Shown one piece after another: positions 45,095 to 54,502 of a stretch of DNA of 64,000 bases; the first letter of the stretch is position 1, and every line of letters begins with the position of its first letter. The DNA lies in contig NZ_JAOANI010000012.1 in assembly GCF_025318105.1 (NCBI RefSeq), positions 310,001 to 374,000 on the forward strand. The letters run 5' to 3'. A model generated the notes under the pieces. It saw nothing but the letters and a program-made list of their open reading frames with translations, was not told the origin of the DNA and did not search any database. This DNA comes from Venatoribacter pacificus. GTDB lineage: Bacteria > Pseudomonadota > Gammaproteobacteria > Pseudomonadales > Oceanobacteraceae. A program made the position numbers and the translations under genes.

Positions 45095-45325
45095 ATGATC
45101 ACTGCTGTGCTGATTGCCATGGTTCCGGCCATGGTGCTGCTGATGCTGCATCTCGCCATCGGCCCTTTTGGCCACGTGCGTTTCCTGCACTGGCATCTGC
45201 GCTGGAAAACAATGCCGGTCTGGCTGCAACGGATACTGTTACTGCTGGCAACAGGCATTTTATTAGCCGGTGCCAGCCATTTACTGGGCATCTGGCAGCA
45301 GCCACCACCTCTTCCTGATCGCTGA
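45095..45325 (+). CDS. Small membrane protein
   Basis: 76 residues with two hydrophobic helices (ITAVLIAMVPAMVLLMLHLAI and ILLLLATGILLAGASHLLG) separated by a basic/aromatic loop with His and Trp. No family recognised. The ribosome site is weak, but size, composition and position after the TPR-like gene support translation. Confidence 0.5.
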   Translation: MITAVLIAMVPAMVLLMLHLAIGPFGHVRFLHWHLRWKTMPVWLQRILLLLATGILLAGASHLLGIWQQPPPLPDR

Positions 45326-45442
45326 AACACAGCGTTCACCGGCATACTCCGCTAATGTGAAATTCTGATGAATAAAAGCGGCCAATAGTGACAGCTTTGT
45401 CCGTATAATGGCGGCAGTTTTTTCACTTACCGGAGTCTCACC

Positions 45443-46726
45443 ATGCAACGTATCGTCATTATTGGCGGTGGTGCAGGCGGACTGGAACTGGCAACCCAAT
45501 TAGGGCGCAAGCTCGGACGGCGCGGCAAAGCCGAAGTCGTTCTTATTGATGCCAACCCCACCCACCTGTGGAAACCCCTGCTGCACGAAGTCGCCACCGG
45601 CGCACTGGATTCAGGAATCGATGAGCTTAACTACCGCGCCCATGGCAAGGTACATGGCTTTAATTTTCAGCTTGGACGTCTGTCCGGTCTGAACCGCGAA
45701 CAACGTGAAGTGGTGCTGGCACCGATTCATGACGAACAGGGCGAATTAATCGTTCCGCAGCGCAGCGTCAGCTACGACACCCTGGTAATTGCCATCGGCA
45801 GCGTAACGAATGATTTCGGCACCCCCGGCGCAAAAGATCACTGCATCTTCCTCGATAGTCGTCAGCAAGCCGAACGCTTTCACCGCACATTACTCAACGA
45901 ATTTCTGCGTGCCAGCAACAGCGAGAACCCGCGTAATCTGGAAATCGCTATTGTCGGTGCCGGTGCAACCGGGGTGGAATTGTCTGCTGAGTTGTACAAC
46001 ACCGCTGAAGTACTGAGCAGCTACGGTCTGAAAAACGTATCACCAGAACAGCTGAAAGTGACTTTAATTGAAGCCGGCGAGCGTATTCTTCCGGCGTTGC
46101 CACCGAGAATATCAGCGGCCGCCACGCGTGAGCTGGAAGTGCTGGGCGTCGCAGTGCGCACCGGCACACTGATTACCGAAGCCAACGCAGAAGGCTTTGT
46201 GACCAAAGATCAGGGTACTATTCCGGCACGCCTTAAGGTCTGGGCCGCCGGCGTCAAGGCACCGGAATTCATGAAAACGCTGGGGCTGGAAACCAACCGC
46301 GCCAATCAGCTGATCGTCAATGCCAGCCTGCAAACAGAAGACAGCAATATCTTTGCTCTGGGCGATTGCTGCAGTGTTATGCACAGCGACGGCAAGCCCG
46401 TTCCACCACGCGCCCAGGCCGCTCACCAGCAAGCAAGCCATCTGGTTAAAGCGTTGCGCGCTCACCATCAGGGTCAGCCTTTGCCGGAGTTTGTTTTCCG
46501 CGATAAAGGTTCGCTGGTTTCTCTCAGCCGCTACAGTACGGTAGGTAGCCTGATGGGCAACCTGACCAGCGGTTCGATGATGATTGAGGGGAGACTGGCG
46601 CGGATTGTTTATGTGTCACTGTACCGGTTGCACCAGATTGCCTTACACGGCTACTGGCACACGCTGCTACTGAGTCTGGTAGGCCACATAAACAAAGTGA
46701 TCCGGCCACGCCTGAAGCTGCACTGA
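45443..46726 (+). CDS. ndh: Type II NADH:quinone oxidoreductase
   Basis: 427 residues. FAD motif RIVIIGGGAGGLELATQLG at the N-terminus, NADH motif IAIVGAGATGVELSAEL near residue 170, and the conserved ALGDCC and quinone-site PPRAQAAHQQA. The C-terminus is amphipathic (RIVYVSLYRLHQIALHGYW), giving membrane association. It oxidises NADH without pumping protons. CCGGAG precedes the ATG. Confidence 0.93.
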   Translation: MQRIVIIGGGAGGLELATQLGRKLGRRGKAEVVLIDANPTHLWKPLLHEVATGALDSGIDELNYRAHGKVHGFNFQLGRLSGLNREQREVVLAPIHDEQGELIVPQRSVSYDTLVIAIGSVTNDFGTPGAKDHCIFLDSRQQAERFHRTLLNEFLRASNSENPRNLEIAIVGAGATGVELSAELYNTAEVLSSYGLKNVSPEQLKVTLIEAGERILPALPPRISAAATRELEVLGVAVRTGTLITEANAEGFVTKDQGTIPARLKVWAAGVKAPEFMKTLGLETNRANQLIVNASLQTEDSNIFALGDCCSVMHSDGKPVPPRAQAAHQQASHLVKALRAHHQGQPLPEFVFRDKGSLVSLSRYSTVGSLMGNLTSGSMMIEGRLARIVYVSLYRLHQIALHGYWHTLLLSLVGHINKVIRPRLKLH

Positions 46727-46732
46727 GCCTCC

Positions 46733-47749
46733 TCAGGCTTCGTTGGTTTCAGTGATCAACGCCTGGCGGTAATCACCAGGCGTTGCATCCGTCCAACGTT
46801 TAAAGGCCTTATAAAACGCACTGGGTTCAGCGTAGCCAACCATAAATGCGATTTCGTACAACGGAAGACTCTCGTCCCGGATCAAACGCATGGCGATGGT
46901 CTGACGACTCTCATCAAGCAACGCCTGGTAAGTAGTGCCCAGCGCCTTCAGCCGACGCTGAAGATTGCGCACACTGATGCTCAACTGGGCGGCAACCTCC
47001 TCCTGAGAAACCTGACGCTTGAGCAAACAGCCCTGAAGAATGCGTCGCAGCTCACTGTACAGCCGCAACTGCTCCTGAAACTTATCGGCATTACGATCAA
47101 AATCGCGCAACAGACTGACGTACAAAATAGGCTGCTGCCGCGGATTCAGACGCTGCCAGGCGGCAGCCGATATCTCCAGCGTATAGTGATCGCCGGCCCT
47201 GACATCGGGAATCAGAAAATCGTTAAGCTCGGCAATATGTGCAGATTCCAGTGGTGCAGATACGGTCAGATCATGGTCGGCATAACCGCTGCCCAATACC
47301 TGATGGCAGGCTTCCGCCAGGGTAACCACGGCTTGCAGTAACTGCTGCGGCAAAAGCTGCAATCCGGCATGGGGCTCAGCCCGAACCACCACTTTGTGCT
47401 CTCCGGCACTGATAACGAAGTGAATACTGCCGACCGACAGGTGCATAAAACGTAATGCGGCCGGCAATCCCTGAGAGAGGTTCTCAGAATATTTTAACAA
47501 GCGGCTAAGCGGCAAATCGCGTTGCGCCAGATATCGACCGGTACGGGCAGGCAGCAGTCTATCGCTGCCTTGTGCGGCGACATACTGGTGGGCAAGCTTC
47601 AGCTTGTCAGCATCGACCCATGGCGGCATAGGTTGCGCCGGCGTCATGCTTAATAAACTCCAGACAGGAGTGATATCAATACCTTGACTGTCCCAGAAAC
47701 TCAGCAGGTGCTGCACCAGTACGATATCGACCTGTACAGTTGGGCTCAT
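46733..47749 (-). CDS. AraC-family transcriptional regulator
   Basis: 338 residues from the ATG at 47749 with GGGAGGGAT upstream. The N-terminal ligand domain is of the PF12625 type, and the C-terminal HTH pair (SQEEVAAQLSISVRNLQRRLKA; LYEIAFMVGYAEPSAFYKAFKRW) is intact. It is convergent with ndh, with only 6 bases between them. Targets are unknown; it is the fourth intact-or-relic regulator of this subtype in the window besides those at 4.9, 16.0 and 29.3 kb. Confidence 0.85.
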   Translation of the reverse strand: MSPTVQVDIVLVQHLLSFWDSQGIDITPVWSLLSMTPAQPMPPWVDADKLKLAHQYVAAQGSDRLLPARTGRYLAQRDLPLSRLLKYSENLSQGLPAALRFMHLSVGSIHFVISAGEHKVVVRAEPHAGLQLLPQQLLQAVVTLAEACHQVLGSGYADHDLTVSAPLESAHIAELNDFLIPDVRAGDHYTLEISAAAWQRLNPRQQPILYVSLLRDFDRNADKFQEQLRLYSELRRILQGCLLKRQVSQEEVAAQLSISVRNLQRRLKALGTTYQALLDESRQTIAMRLIRDESLPLYEIAFMVGYAEPSAFYKAFKRWTDATPGDYRQALITETNEA

Positions 47750-47801
47750 ATCCCTCCCCAACGATCTTATGATTATTAATTGCCGGTCTCCACCGGAAAT
47801 T

Positions 47802-47813
47802 GAACAGATGTTC
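47802..47813. promoter_or_regulatory. Palindrome GAACA-GA-TGTTC upstream of the AraC gene
   Basis: A 5-bp palindrome 53 bases upstream of the start, next to TCTATATATAAATG, a possible -10 region. Position fits autoregulation, but no site consensus is known. Confidence 0.3.
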
Positions 47814-47947
47814 TATATATAAATGTACCAATTCGATCATGGTTAGCAGTGAGGAGAGTGTCAATAGACTGAGGCGACAGTGGAAATAATGTCGTGAAAA
47901 AGGCAGTTTAGTCAGGAAAATTCACTAGATAGCACCGGAAAGTTGAT

Positions 47948-48430
47948 TTATTCCGGCAAGCTGGATGCCTGCAATTGTTCCAGTGCGTAGTTGATTTGGT
48001 CGCCATTAAAGCCGCGATAAGCCAGAAAACGGTACAACCGGGCGCGTTCACGCACATCGTTACGTTCCAGCCCGCCACTGCATTTGCGCTGGGCAAACTC
48101 GGCCGCAAGCTCGAACCAATCGGTTGCTAAGTTGGCGATAGCCGCCTGAATCTGTTCACTGTTCAGGCCTTTTTCACGCAGCTCCTGTTGCAAGCGCAAA
48201 GGGCCGTAACGGTGACAGCGGCTGTTCAGAAAGGATTCAGCAAAACGCTCATCAGACTGCCAATCACGTTCGGCAAGATCATCAAGCACCCTGTCCACAT
48301 CTTCGGGATCGGCTGCTTTCGGTGAGAGTTTGCGTGTTAACTCGCGGCGGGAATGATCACGCCGGGACAGCAGATCAACGGCTGCCCGGCGTAATTCAAC
48401 CTGCGTCAGCTCAGGCTTCGGTTTCTTCAT
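47948..48430 (-). CDS. recX: Recombination regulator RecX
   Basis: 160 residues from the ATG at 48430, which overlaps the end of recA by 20 bases in another frame. RecX helical repeats are seen in AAVDLLSRRDHSRRELTRKL, RFAESFLNSRCHRYGPLRLQQEL and RERARLYRFLAYRGFNGDQINYAL. RecX binds RecA filaments and limits their growth. The overlap implies coupled translation at a lower level than recA. Confidence 0.9.
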   Translation of the reverse strand: MKKPKPELTQVELRRAAVDLLSRRDHSRRELTRKLSPKAADPEDVDRVLDDLAERDWQSDERFAESFLNSRCHRYGPLRLQQELREKGLNSEQIQAAIANLATDWFELAAEFAQRKCSGGLERNDVRERARLYRFLAYRGFNGDQINYALEQLQASSLPE

Positions 48431-49448
48431 CCACTTCACTGGTCGTGTCGGATGTAACAGCTACCGCCAGCATCTGACTGCGGATTCCTGCTTCAATCTC
48501 ACTGGCCATTTCCGGGTGATCCTGCAGGAATAAAGCAGCATTCGCCTTACCCTGGCCAATCTTGTCGCCTTTATAGCTGTACCAGGCACCGGATTTATCC
48601 ACCAATCCGCACTTAACACCCAGATCAATAACTTCGCCCATATGGTAAATCCCCTGACCATACATGATCTGGAATTCGGCCTGCTTGAACGGTGGCGATA
48701 CTTTGTTTTTCACCACTTTCACACGGGTTTCGTTACCGATAACTTCGTCACCCTGTTTTACCGAACCAATACGACGGATATCCAGACGTACGGAAGAGTA
48801 AAACTTCAGCGCATTACCGCCGGTAGTCGTTTCCGGGCTGCCGAACATCACACCGATTTTCATACGGATCTGGTTAATAAAGATCACCAGACAGTTGGCA
48901 TTTTTAACGTTACCGGTGATTTTACGCAGCGCCTGCGACATCAGACGTGCCTGCAGACCAACATGACTGTCACCCATATCGCCTTCAATTTCAGCTTTAG
49001 GAACCAGAGCTGCAACGGAGTCGACAACGATGACGTCCACCGCACCAGAGCGCACCAGGCTGTCACAAATTTCCAGCGCCTGCTCGCCGGTATCTGGCTG
49101 AGACACCAGCAGACTGTCCAGATCAATGCCCAACTTTTCGGCGTACAGAGGATCAAGTGCGTGCTCGGCATCAATAATGGCAACGGATTTGCCCATTTTC
49201 TGCGCCTGTGCCATCACCGACAAACACAGTGTGGTTTTACCGGAACTTTCCGGGCCGTAGATCTCAACGATACGGCCAACCGGCAGACCGCCAATACCCA
49301 GAGCGATATCCAGTCCCAATGAACCGGTAGAAATAGCGGGAATGGCTTCGCGCGGCTGTTCACCCATTTTCATAATGGCGCCTTTACCAAACTGACGTTC
49401 AATCTGGCTCAGTACCGCATCAAGTGCTTTTTGTTTGTTAGCATCCAT
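48411..49448 (-). CDS. recA: Recombinase RecA
   Basis: 345 residues. Walker A GPESSGKTT, Walker B VIVVDSVAALVP, the L2-loop region TTTGGNALKFYSSVRLDIRR and an acidic C-terminus (TTSEVDEETEA). It catalyses strand exchange and triggers LexA self-cleavage. A LexA box lies 73 bases upstream. Confidence 0.98.
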   Translation of the reverse strand: MDANKQKALDAVLSQIERQFGKGAIMKMGEQPREAIPAISTGSLGLDIALGIGGLPVGRIVEIYGPESSGKTTLCLSVMAQAQKMGKSVAIIDAEHALDPLYAEKLGIDLDSLLVSQPDTGEQALEICDSLVRSGAVDVIVVDSVAALVPKAEIEGDMGDSHVGLQARLMSQALRKITGNVKNANCLVIFINQIRMKIGVMFGSPETTTGGNALKFYSSVRLDIRRIGSVKQGDEVIGNETRVKVVKNKVSPPFKQAEFQIMYGQGIYHMGEVIDLGVKCGLVDKSGAWYSYKGDKIGQGKANAALFLQDHPEMASEIEAGIRSQMLAVAVTSDTTSEVDEETEA

Positions 49449-49520
49449 CGCTCTGTCCTGTCTGTGTTTAACTGTGGTGATTCAGGCTGAGAGGTCTGTT
49501 GTCTTGCACCGGACCAATCA

Positions 49521-49536
49521 CTGTAAATTTAACCAG
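49521..49536 (-). promoter_or_regulatory. LexA (SOS) box of recA
   Basis: Read toward recA: CTGGTTAAATTTACAG, which fits CTG-N10-CAG with an AT-rich centre. The recA start is 73 bases downstream, as expected for an SOS-controlled promoter. Confidence 0.85.
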
Positions 49537-49619
49537 TATTTAAGCACAGCTTATTGCCAGCGCCAACCCTTCTTTTTTAAGCGGCGGTGACCCGGCATCA
49601 ATCAACACCGGATACGGCA

Positions 49620-50105
49620 TCAGCAAGATAACCAGCGGCACAATCCCTGAACACCATGCACCACCGCCAGCGCGCGCACCTGCTCACGATTGCCGGGGAA
49701 ATGGCAGCACTCGGTAATCTGATGCTCGTCGTTTCCCCAGGCAAACCAGACGGTGCCAACGGGTTTTTCGTCGGATCCACCACCGGGGCCGGCCACACCA
49801 CTGACCGCCACCGCCAGGTCGCCCAGGCTATTATTGACCGCTCCCGCCACCATGGCGCGCACGGTCTCTTCACTAACCGCGCCGGTCTGTTCGATGACCA
49901 GCGGCGGCACACCCAGATAACGGATTTTAGCTTCGTTGGAATAGGTGACAAAACCACATTCAAACCACTGCGAACTGCCCGCCATATCCGTCAGCGCACT
50001 GGCGATACCGCCACCGGTACAGGACTCCGCGGTGACCAGCCGCAAGTTACGGCTTTGCAGTATTTCGGCCAGCACGGTAATGGAAGCATTCAGTTCAGGG
50101 CTCAT
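49620..50105 (-). CDS. pncC: CinA C-terminal domain protein (NMN amidohydrolase PncC)
   Basis: 161 residues, only the CinA C-terminal domain. Motifs: LVTAESCTGGGIASALTDMAGSS, GFVTYSNEAKIRYLGV, AVSGVAGPGGGSDEKPVGTVWFA. PncC deamidates nicotinamide mononucleotide in the NAD salvage cycle. It lies between mutS (divergent) and recA, the usual position in gammaproteobacteria. Confidence 0.9.
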   Translation of the reverse strand: MSPELNASITVLAEILQSRNLRLVTAESCTGGGIASALTDMAGSSQWFECGFVTYSNEAKIRYLGVPPLVIEQTGAVSEETVRAMVAGAVNNSLGDLAVAVSGVAGPGGGSDEKPVGTVWFAWGNDEHQITECCHFPGNREQVRALAVVHGVQGLCRWLSC

Positions 50106-50179
50106 TTCTGTATCCTCGCGGAATCACTTACAATCAGCTGTTTACATTAACACGCCCGTTTTTTAAGGACACTCGCCCG

Positions 50180-52813
50180 ATGAGCCAGGCAACTGCCCAG
50201 CACACGCCAATGATGCAACAGTACTTCCGCATCAAAGCCGAATTTTCCGACACTCTCTTGTTCTATCGCATGGGCGATTTTTACGAATTATTTTACAGCG
50301 ATGCCAAGCGTGCGGCGCAGTTACTCGACATCACCTTAACCGCGCGCGGTCAAAGTGGTGGTGAACCGATTCCAATGGCCGGCATTCCTTATCATGCCGC
50401 CGACAACTACATCGCCCGTCTGGTAAAGCAGGGCGTGTCCGTTGCTATTGCCGAGCAGATCGGTGATCCGGCGACCAGCAAAGGGCCGGTTGAGCGCAAA
50501 GTGGTGCGCGTGATTACACCGGGCACCCTGACCGATGAGGCGTTTCTGGATGAACGCTCGGATAACCTGCTGGTTGCCCTCTGCTCCGAACAGCAGCGTC
50601 ATGGCTTAGCCGTATTGGAAATCAGCTCCGGGCGGTTCTCGGTATTGGAAGTCGACGGTGAAGATGCTCTTCTGGCCGAGGTCGAACGTCTGCGTCCGGC
50701 CGAATTATTACTCAATGAAGATCAGCGCCAGCCAAACGGAATGCGCGAACGTCAGGGGGCCAAATTACAGGCACCGTGGCACTTTGAATCAGACACCGCC
50801 TTCCGCCTGTTAACTCAACAACTAAAAACCCGCGACCTGCGCGGCTTTGGTTGTGAGCATATGACAGTCGCGATCCGTGCTGCCGGTGCGTTGCTCAATT
50901 ACGCCCAGGAAACCCAGCGCAATAACCTGCCGCACATCCGCTCGCTGCAGATTGAGCAACCGGACGACGCCATTATTATCGACCCCGCCAGCCGCCGGAA
51001 TCTGGAGATCGACATCAACCAGAAAGGTGACAGTCAGCACACCCTGGCCTGGATTATGGATAAAACCGCCACGGCGATGGGCAGCCGTTTGCTCAAGCGC
51101 TGGCTTAACCGCCCACTGCGCGAGCAGGCTTTACTGCAACAGCGGCAAGGGCTCATCGCCCAGCTTATTCAGCACTACGCCGCCGAAGAGTTGCACAGCA
51201 GCCTGAAACAGGTGGGTGATATTGAACGTATTTTATCGCGCGTGGCGCTGGGCTCTGCCCGTCCACGCGATCTGGCGCGGCTGCGCGATGCACTGACCAT
51301 CGTACCGGATATCCGCCAGCAACTGACTCGTCTCGACAGCTCTCTGGCAGCACAATTGCTGGAGCGCGCACCGGAGTTTCCGCAGTGGGTTGAACGCCTG
51401 AGCAAAGCCATTATTGAAAATCCACCGGTGATTATCCGTGACGGCGGTGTCATTGCTGAAGGCTACGACAGCGAGCTGGACGAACTGCGCGCACTGAGCG
51501 AAAACGCCGGCGACTACCTGATCAAACTCGAAGAACAGGAAAAAGAACGCACCGGTATCAGCACCTTAAAAGTGGGCTACAACCGCGTACACGGCTATTA
51601 CATCGAAATATCCAAAGCCCAGTCCGATGCTGCGCCGACCGAATATATCCGTCGTCAAACGCTGAAAAATGCCGAGCGTTTTATCACCCCGGAGCTGAAA
51701 ACCTTTGAAGATAAAGCACTGAGCGCTAAAAGCCGCGCCTTAAGCCGTGAAAAAGCACTGTACGAGGAACTGGTGCAGGCCCTGGCCGAAGACCTGATTC
51801 CACTGCAGGTGTGTGCAGCGGCGTTGTCGGAACTGGATGTGATCTCCAACCTGGCCGAGCGCGCCGAAACCCTGCGCTTTGTGCAACCCCAGCTGGTCAG
51901 CGACTCGGTTGTGGACATCCAGCAGGGCCGCCACCCGGTAATTGAAAACCTGATCGTCGATCCTTTTGTGGCGAACGACACCTGCCTCGATGACCAGCAG
52001 AATATGCAGATCATTACCGGTCCGAACATGGGCGGTAAATCGACCTATATGCGTCAGGTTGCACTGATTGTCCTGCTGGCACACATCGGCAGCTACGTGC
52101 CCGCCGAACGCTGCACGCTCGGCCCGATCGACCGGATCTTTACCCGTATGGGTTCCTCCGATGATGTTGCCGGTGGCCGCTCAACCTTTATGGTGGAAAT
52201 GACCGAAACCGCCAATATTCTGCACAACGCCACAGCACAGAGCCTGGTATTAATGGATGAAGTCGGGCGTGGGACCAGCACCTTCGATGGCCTGTCGCTG
52301 GCCTGGGCCAGCGCAGCCCATCTGGCGGAACACATCAACGCATTCACCCTGTTCGCCACGCACTACTTTGAAATGACCGCCCTGCCGGACAATCACAGCA
52401 ACGTAGTAAACGTTCACCTGAAAGCGACCGAGCATGACGACCGTATTATCTTTATGCACTCGGTCGAGCAAGGGCCAGCCAGCCAGAGTTATGGTTTACA
52501 GGTGGCGCAACTGGCCGGCGTACCAGACTGCGTGATTCAACAGGCCAAAGCGCAACTGCTGCATCTGGAACAGAGTTCCGGGGTCAGCCCGACGGCACTG
52601 CCGCCATCATTCAGCAGCACCGGACAGAGCGCACCACAAGCCGCTCAAAGTACGGCTAACAAGGCCTCAGCCAAAGCGGATCACCCCTTGCAGAATGACC
52701 TGTTCGCGGTAATGCCATCGGCCGTCGAAGAGCGCCTTGCCGCCCTGAATCCAGATGAATTATCACCACGGGCAGCGCTGGAACTGATGTACGAACTGAA
52801 GACGCTGCTGTAA
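50180..52813 (+). CDS. mutS: DNA mismatch repair protein MutS
   Basis: 877 residues. The mismatch-binding Phe-x-Glu is in LLFYRMGDFYELFY, the Walker A is TGPNMGGKSTYMRQ, followed by SSDDVAGGRSTFMVEM, the Walker B LVLMDEVGRGTST and THYFEM. The C-terminal dimerisation region has a Ser/Ala/Gln-rich linker before it. MutS recognises mismatches and recruits MutL. Confidence 0.97.
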   Translation: MSQATAQHTPMMQQYFRIKAEFSDTLLFYRMGDFYELFYSDAKRAAQLLDITLTARGQSGGEPIPMAGIPYHAADNYIARLVKQGVSVAIAEQIGDPATSKGPVERKVVRVITPGTLTDEAFLDERSDNLLVALCSEQQRHGLAVLEISSGRFSVLEVDGEDALLAEVERLRPAELLLNEDQRQPNGMRERQGAKLQAPWHFESDTAFRLLTQQLKTRDLRGFGCEHMTVAIRAAGALLNYAQETQRNNLPHIRSLQIEQPDDAIIIDPASRRNLEIDINQKGDSQHTLAWIMDKTATAMGSRLLKRWLNRPLREQALLQQRQGLIAQLIQHYAAEELHSSLKQVGDIERILSRVALGSARPRDLARLRDALTIVPDIRQQLTRLDSSLAAQLLERAPEFPQWVERLSKAIIENPPVIIRDGGVIAEGYDSELDELRALSENAGDYLIKLEEQEKERTGISTLKVGYNRVHGYYIEISKAQSDAAPTEYIRRQTLKNAERFITPELKTFEDKALSAKSRALSREKALYEELVQALAEDLIPLQVCAAALSELDVISNLAERAETLRFVQPQLVSDSVVDIQQGRHPVIENLIVDPFVANDTCLDDQQNMQIITGPNMGGKSTYMRQVALIVLLAHIGSYVPAERCTLGPIDRIFTRMGSSDDVAGGRSTFMVEMTETANILHNATAQSLVLMDEVGRGTSTFDGLSLAWASAAHLAEHINAFTLFATHYFEMTALPDNHSNVVNVHLKATEHDDRIIFMHSVEQGPASQSYGLQVAQLAGVPDCVIQQAKAQLLHLEQSSGVSPTALPPSFSSTGQSAPQAAQSTANKASAKADHPLQNDLFAVMPSAVEERLAALNPDELSPRAALELMYELKTLL

Positions 52814-53034
52814 ACGCAGCAGTCAGCTTATAGCCAGCCTGCGGAGTAAATTGGCTTCGTTAGAACCATTAGTCTGCAGGCTATAACCCATATTTCTATC
52901 GTGCGAACTTGCTCCGCTGCCCGCTCGTACCTAGAATGGCGGATTATTCAAACACCCGGAGGCTGGTATCCTTACCCGCCTGCCAAGAACCGGGGAACAG
53001 CGCCGATGATTTGCGAGATTAGGAGATACCCCAG

Positions 53035-53358
53035 ATGACGTTCGTCGTTACTGATAACTGTGTGAAATGTAAGTACACCGACTGCGTGGAAGTCTGCCCG
53101 GTTGACTGTTTCTACGAAGGTCCGAATTTTCTGGTGATTCACCCGGACGAATGCATCGATTGCGCCCTGTGCGAGCCTGAGTGCCCGGCTGAGGCGATCT
53201 TCTCGGAAGATGAAGTACCCGCCGGTCAGGAGCAGTACATCGAACTGAACGCCGAACTGGCTGACGTATGGCCAAACATCAGCGAGAAAAAAGAATCGCT
53301 GCCGGATGCCGAAGAGTGGGATGGTGTTCCGGACAAGCTGCAGCACCTCGAGCGCTGA
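53035..53358 (+). CDS. fdxA: 7Fe ferredoxin FdxA
   Basis: 107 residues. Cys patterns CVKCKYTDCVEVCPVDCFYEG and CIDCALCEPECPAEAI carry a 3Fe-4S and a 4Fe-4S cluster, and the tail matches Pseudomonas FdxA. AGGAG lies nine bases before the ATG. The mutS-fdxA-rpoS order is the pseudomonad one. Confidence 0.95.
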   Translation: MTFVVTDNCVKCKYTDCVEVCPVDCFYEGPNFLVIHPDECIDCALCEPECPAEAIFSEDEVPAGQEQYIELNAELADVWPNISEKKESLPDAEEWDGVPDKLQHLER

Positions 53359-53395
53359 GTTTGCAGATCGACTGCACCGGCTGAATACCGGGCAA

Positions 53396-53424
53396 TAAAA
53401 AAGCGGCCAATGGCCGCTTTTTTA
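53396..53424. terminator. Bidirectional Rho-independent terminator
   Basis: Stem GCGGCC-AAT-GGCCGC with six A on the left and six T on the right, between the convergent fdxA and rpoS genes. Confidence 0.92.
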
Positions 53425-53441
53425 TTGCTGCTGTCTGGTGA

Positions 53442-54425
53442 TTAAGCATCACCAAACAGAGTGGCTGCGTTCAGTCCCTGCTTTTCCATGATCTCACGCA
53501 GGCGTTTCAGCGCTTCAACCTGGATCTGACGCACACGTTCGCGGGTCAGGCCAATTTCGCGGCCTACATCTTCCAGCGTGCTGGTTTCATAACCGCGCAG
53601 ACCAAAACGACGGGACAACACTTCACGCTGTTTTTCCGGCAACTCTTCGATCCAGCGATCAAGGTTGGCCTGAATATCCTGATTCTGCAGCTCCTCGCCC
53701 GGATCGGTAACACGATCATCGGCGATGGTATCAAGAATCGATTTGTCGGATGACGGTCCGAGTGGCGTGTCGATAGACGTTACACGCTCATTCAGTTTAA
53801 GCATGCGCTTTACATCTTCTACCGGTTTTTCCAGCAGGGCTGCGATCTCTTCTGCGCTTGGCTCATGATCAAGCTTTTGCGTCAGTTCGCGGGCAGCACG
53901 CAGATAAACATTCAGCTCTTTTACCACGTGAATCGGCAGACGGATGGTGCGGGTCTGATTCATGATGGCGCGTTCAATCGTCTGACGAATCCACCAGGTG
54001 GCATAGGTCGAGAAGCGGAAACCGCGTTCCGGATCAAACTTTTCTACGGCGCGGATCAGACCGAGGTTGCCCTCTTCAATCAGATCCAGCAGTGACAAGC
54101 CGCGGTTCACATAACGGCGTGAAATTTTAACCACCAGTCGCAGGTTACTTTCAATCATGCGACGGCGACCCATTTCATCACCCTTGCGGGCCAGACGTGC
54201 ATAGTGCACTTCTTCTTCCGCAGACAGCAGTGGGGAAAACCCAATCTCATTGAGATACAACTGAGTAGCATCCATCGTTTTGTACGATGTATCGGCGGCA
54301 AAGCGTTCCGGAGTTTCTTCCGCTGAGTCCTGCTCAGATTCAGCATCTTCCACCAGCGCCAGCGCTTCTACATCATCAAAAACGTCTTCTTCGCGTAATT
54401 CTCGTTGTTGTACTGCCATATTCAT
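53442..54425 (-). CDS. rpoS: Stationary-phase sigma factor RpoS
   Basis: 327 residues. Region 1.2 DATQLYLNEIGFSPLLSAEEE, region 2 (NLRLVVKISRRYVNRGLSLLDLIEEGNLGLIRAVEKFDPERG, then FSTYATWWIRQTIERAI), region 3, and region 4 with EVLSRRFGLRG and TRERVRQIQVEALKRLR. The acidic N-terminal 50 residues are typical. An ATG at 54419 is an alternative start. nlpD is immediately upstream, where the rpoS promoter lies in related species. Confidence 0.96.
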   Translation of the reverse strand: MNMAVQQRELREEDVFDDVEALALVEDAESEQDSAEETPERFAADTSYKTMDATQLYLNEIGFSPLLSAEEEVHYARLARKGDEMGRRRMIESNLRLVVKISRRYVNRGLSLLDLIEEGNLGLIRAVEKFDPERGFRFSTYATWWIRQTIERAIMNQTRTIRLPIHVVKELNVYLRAARELTQKLDHEPSAEEIAALLEKPVEDVKRMLKLNERVTSIDTPLGPSSDKSILDTIADDRVTDPGEELQNQDIQANLDRWIEELPEKQREVLSRRFGLRGYETSTLEDVGREIGLTRERVRQIQVEALKRLREIMEKQGLNAATLFGDA

Positions 54426-54502
54426 TCCCGCCTTTGGTTATCGTCCTGAACCTGAACCGAAACAGGTTGTGTGCCAGAACGACTGATTATTTTTCGACCG
54501 CT

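Noticed and set aside
52832..52886. Inverted repeat TATAGCC...GGCTATA after mutS
   Set aside because: The arms are imperfect and far apart with no T tract, so neither a terminator nor a mobile element is supported.
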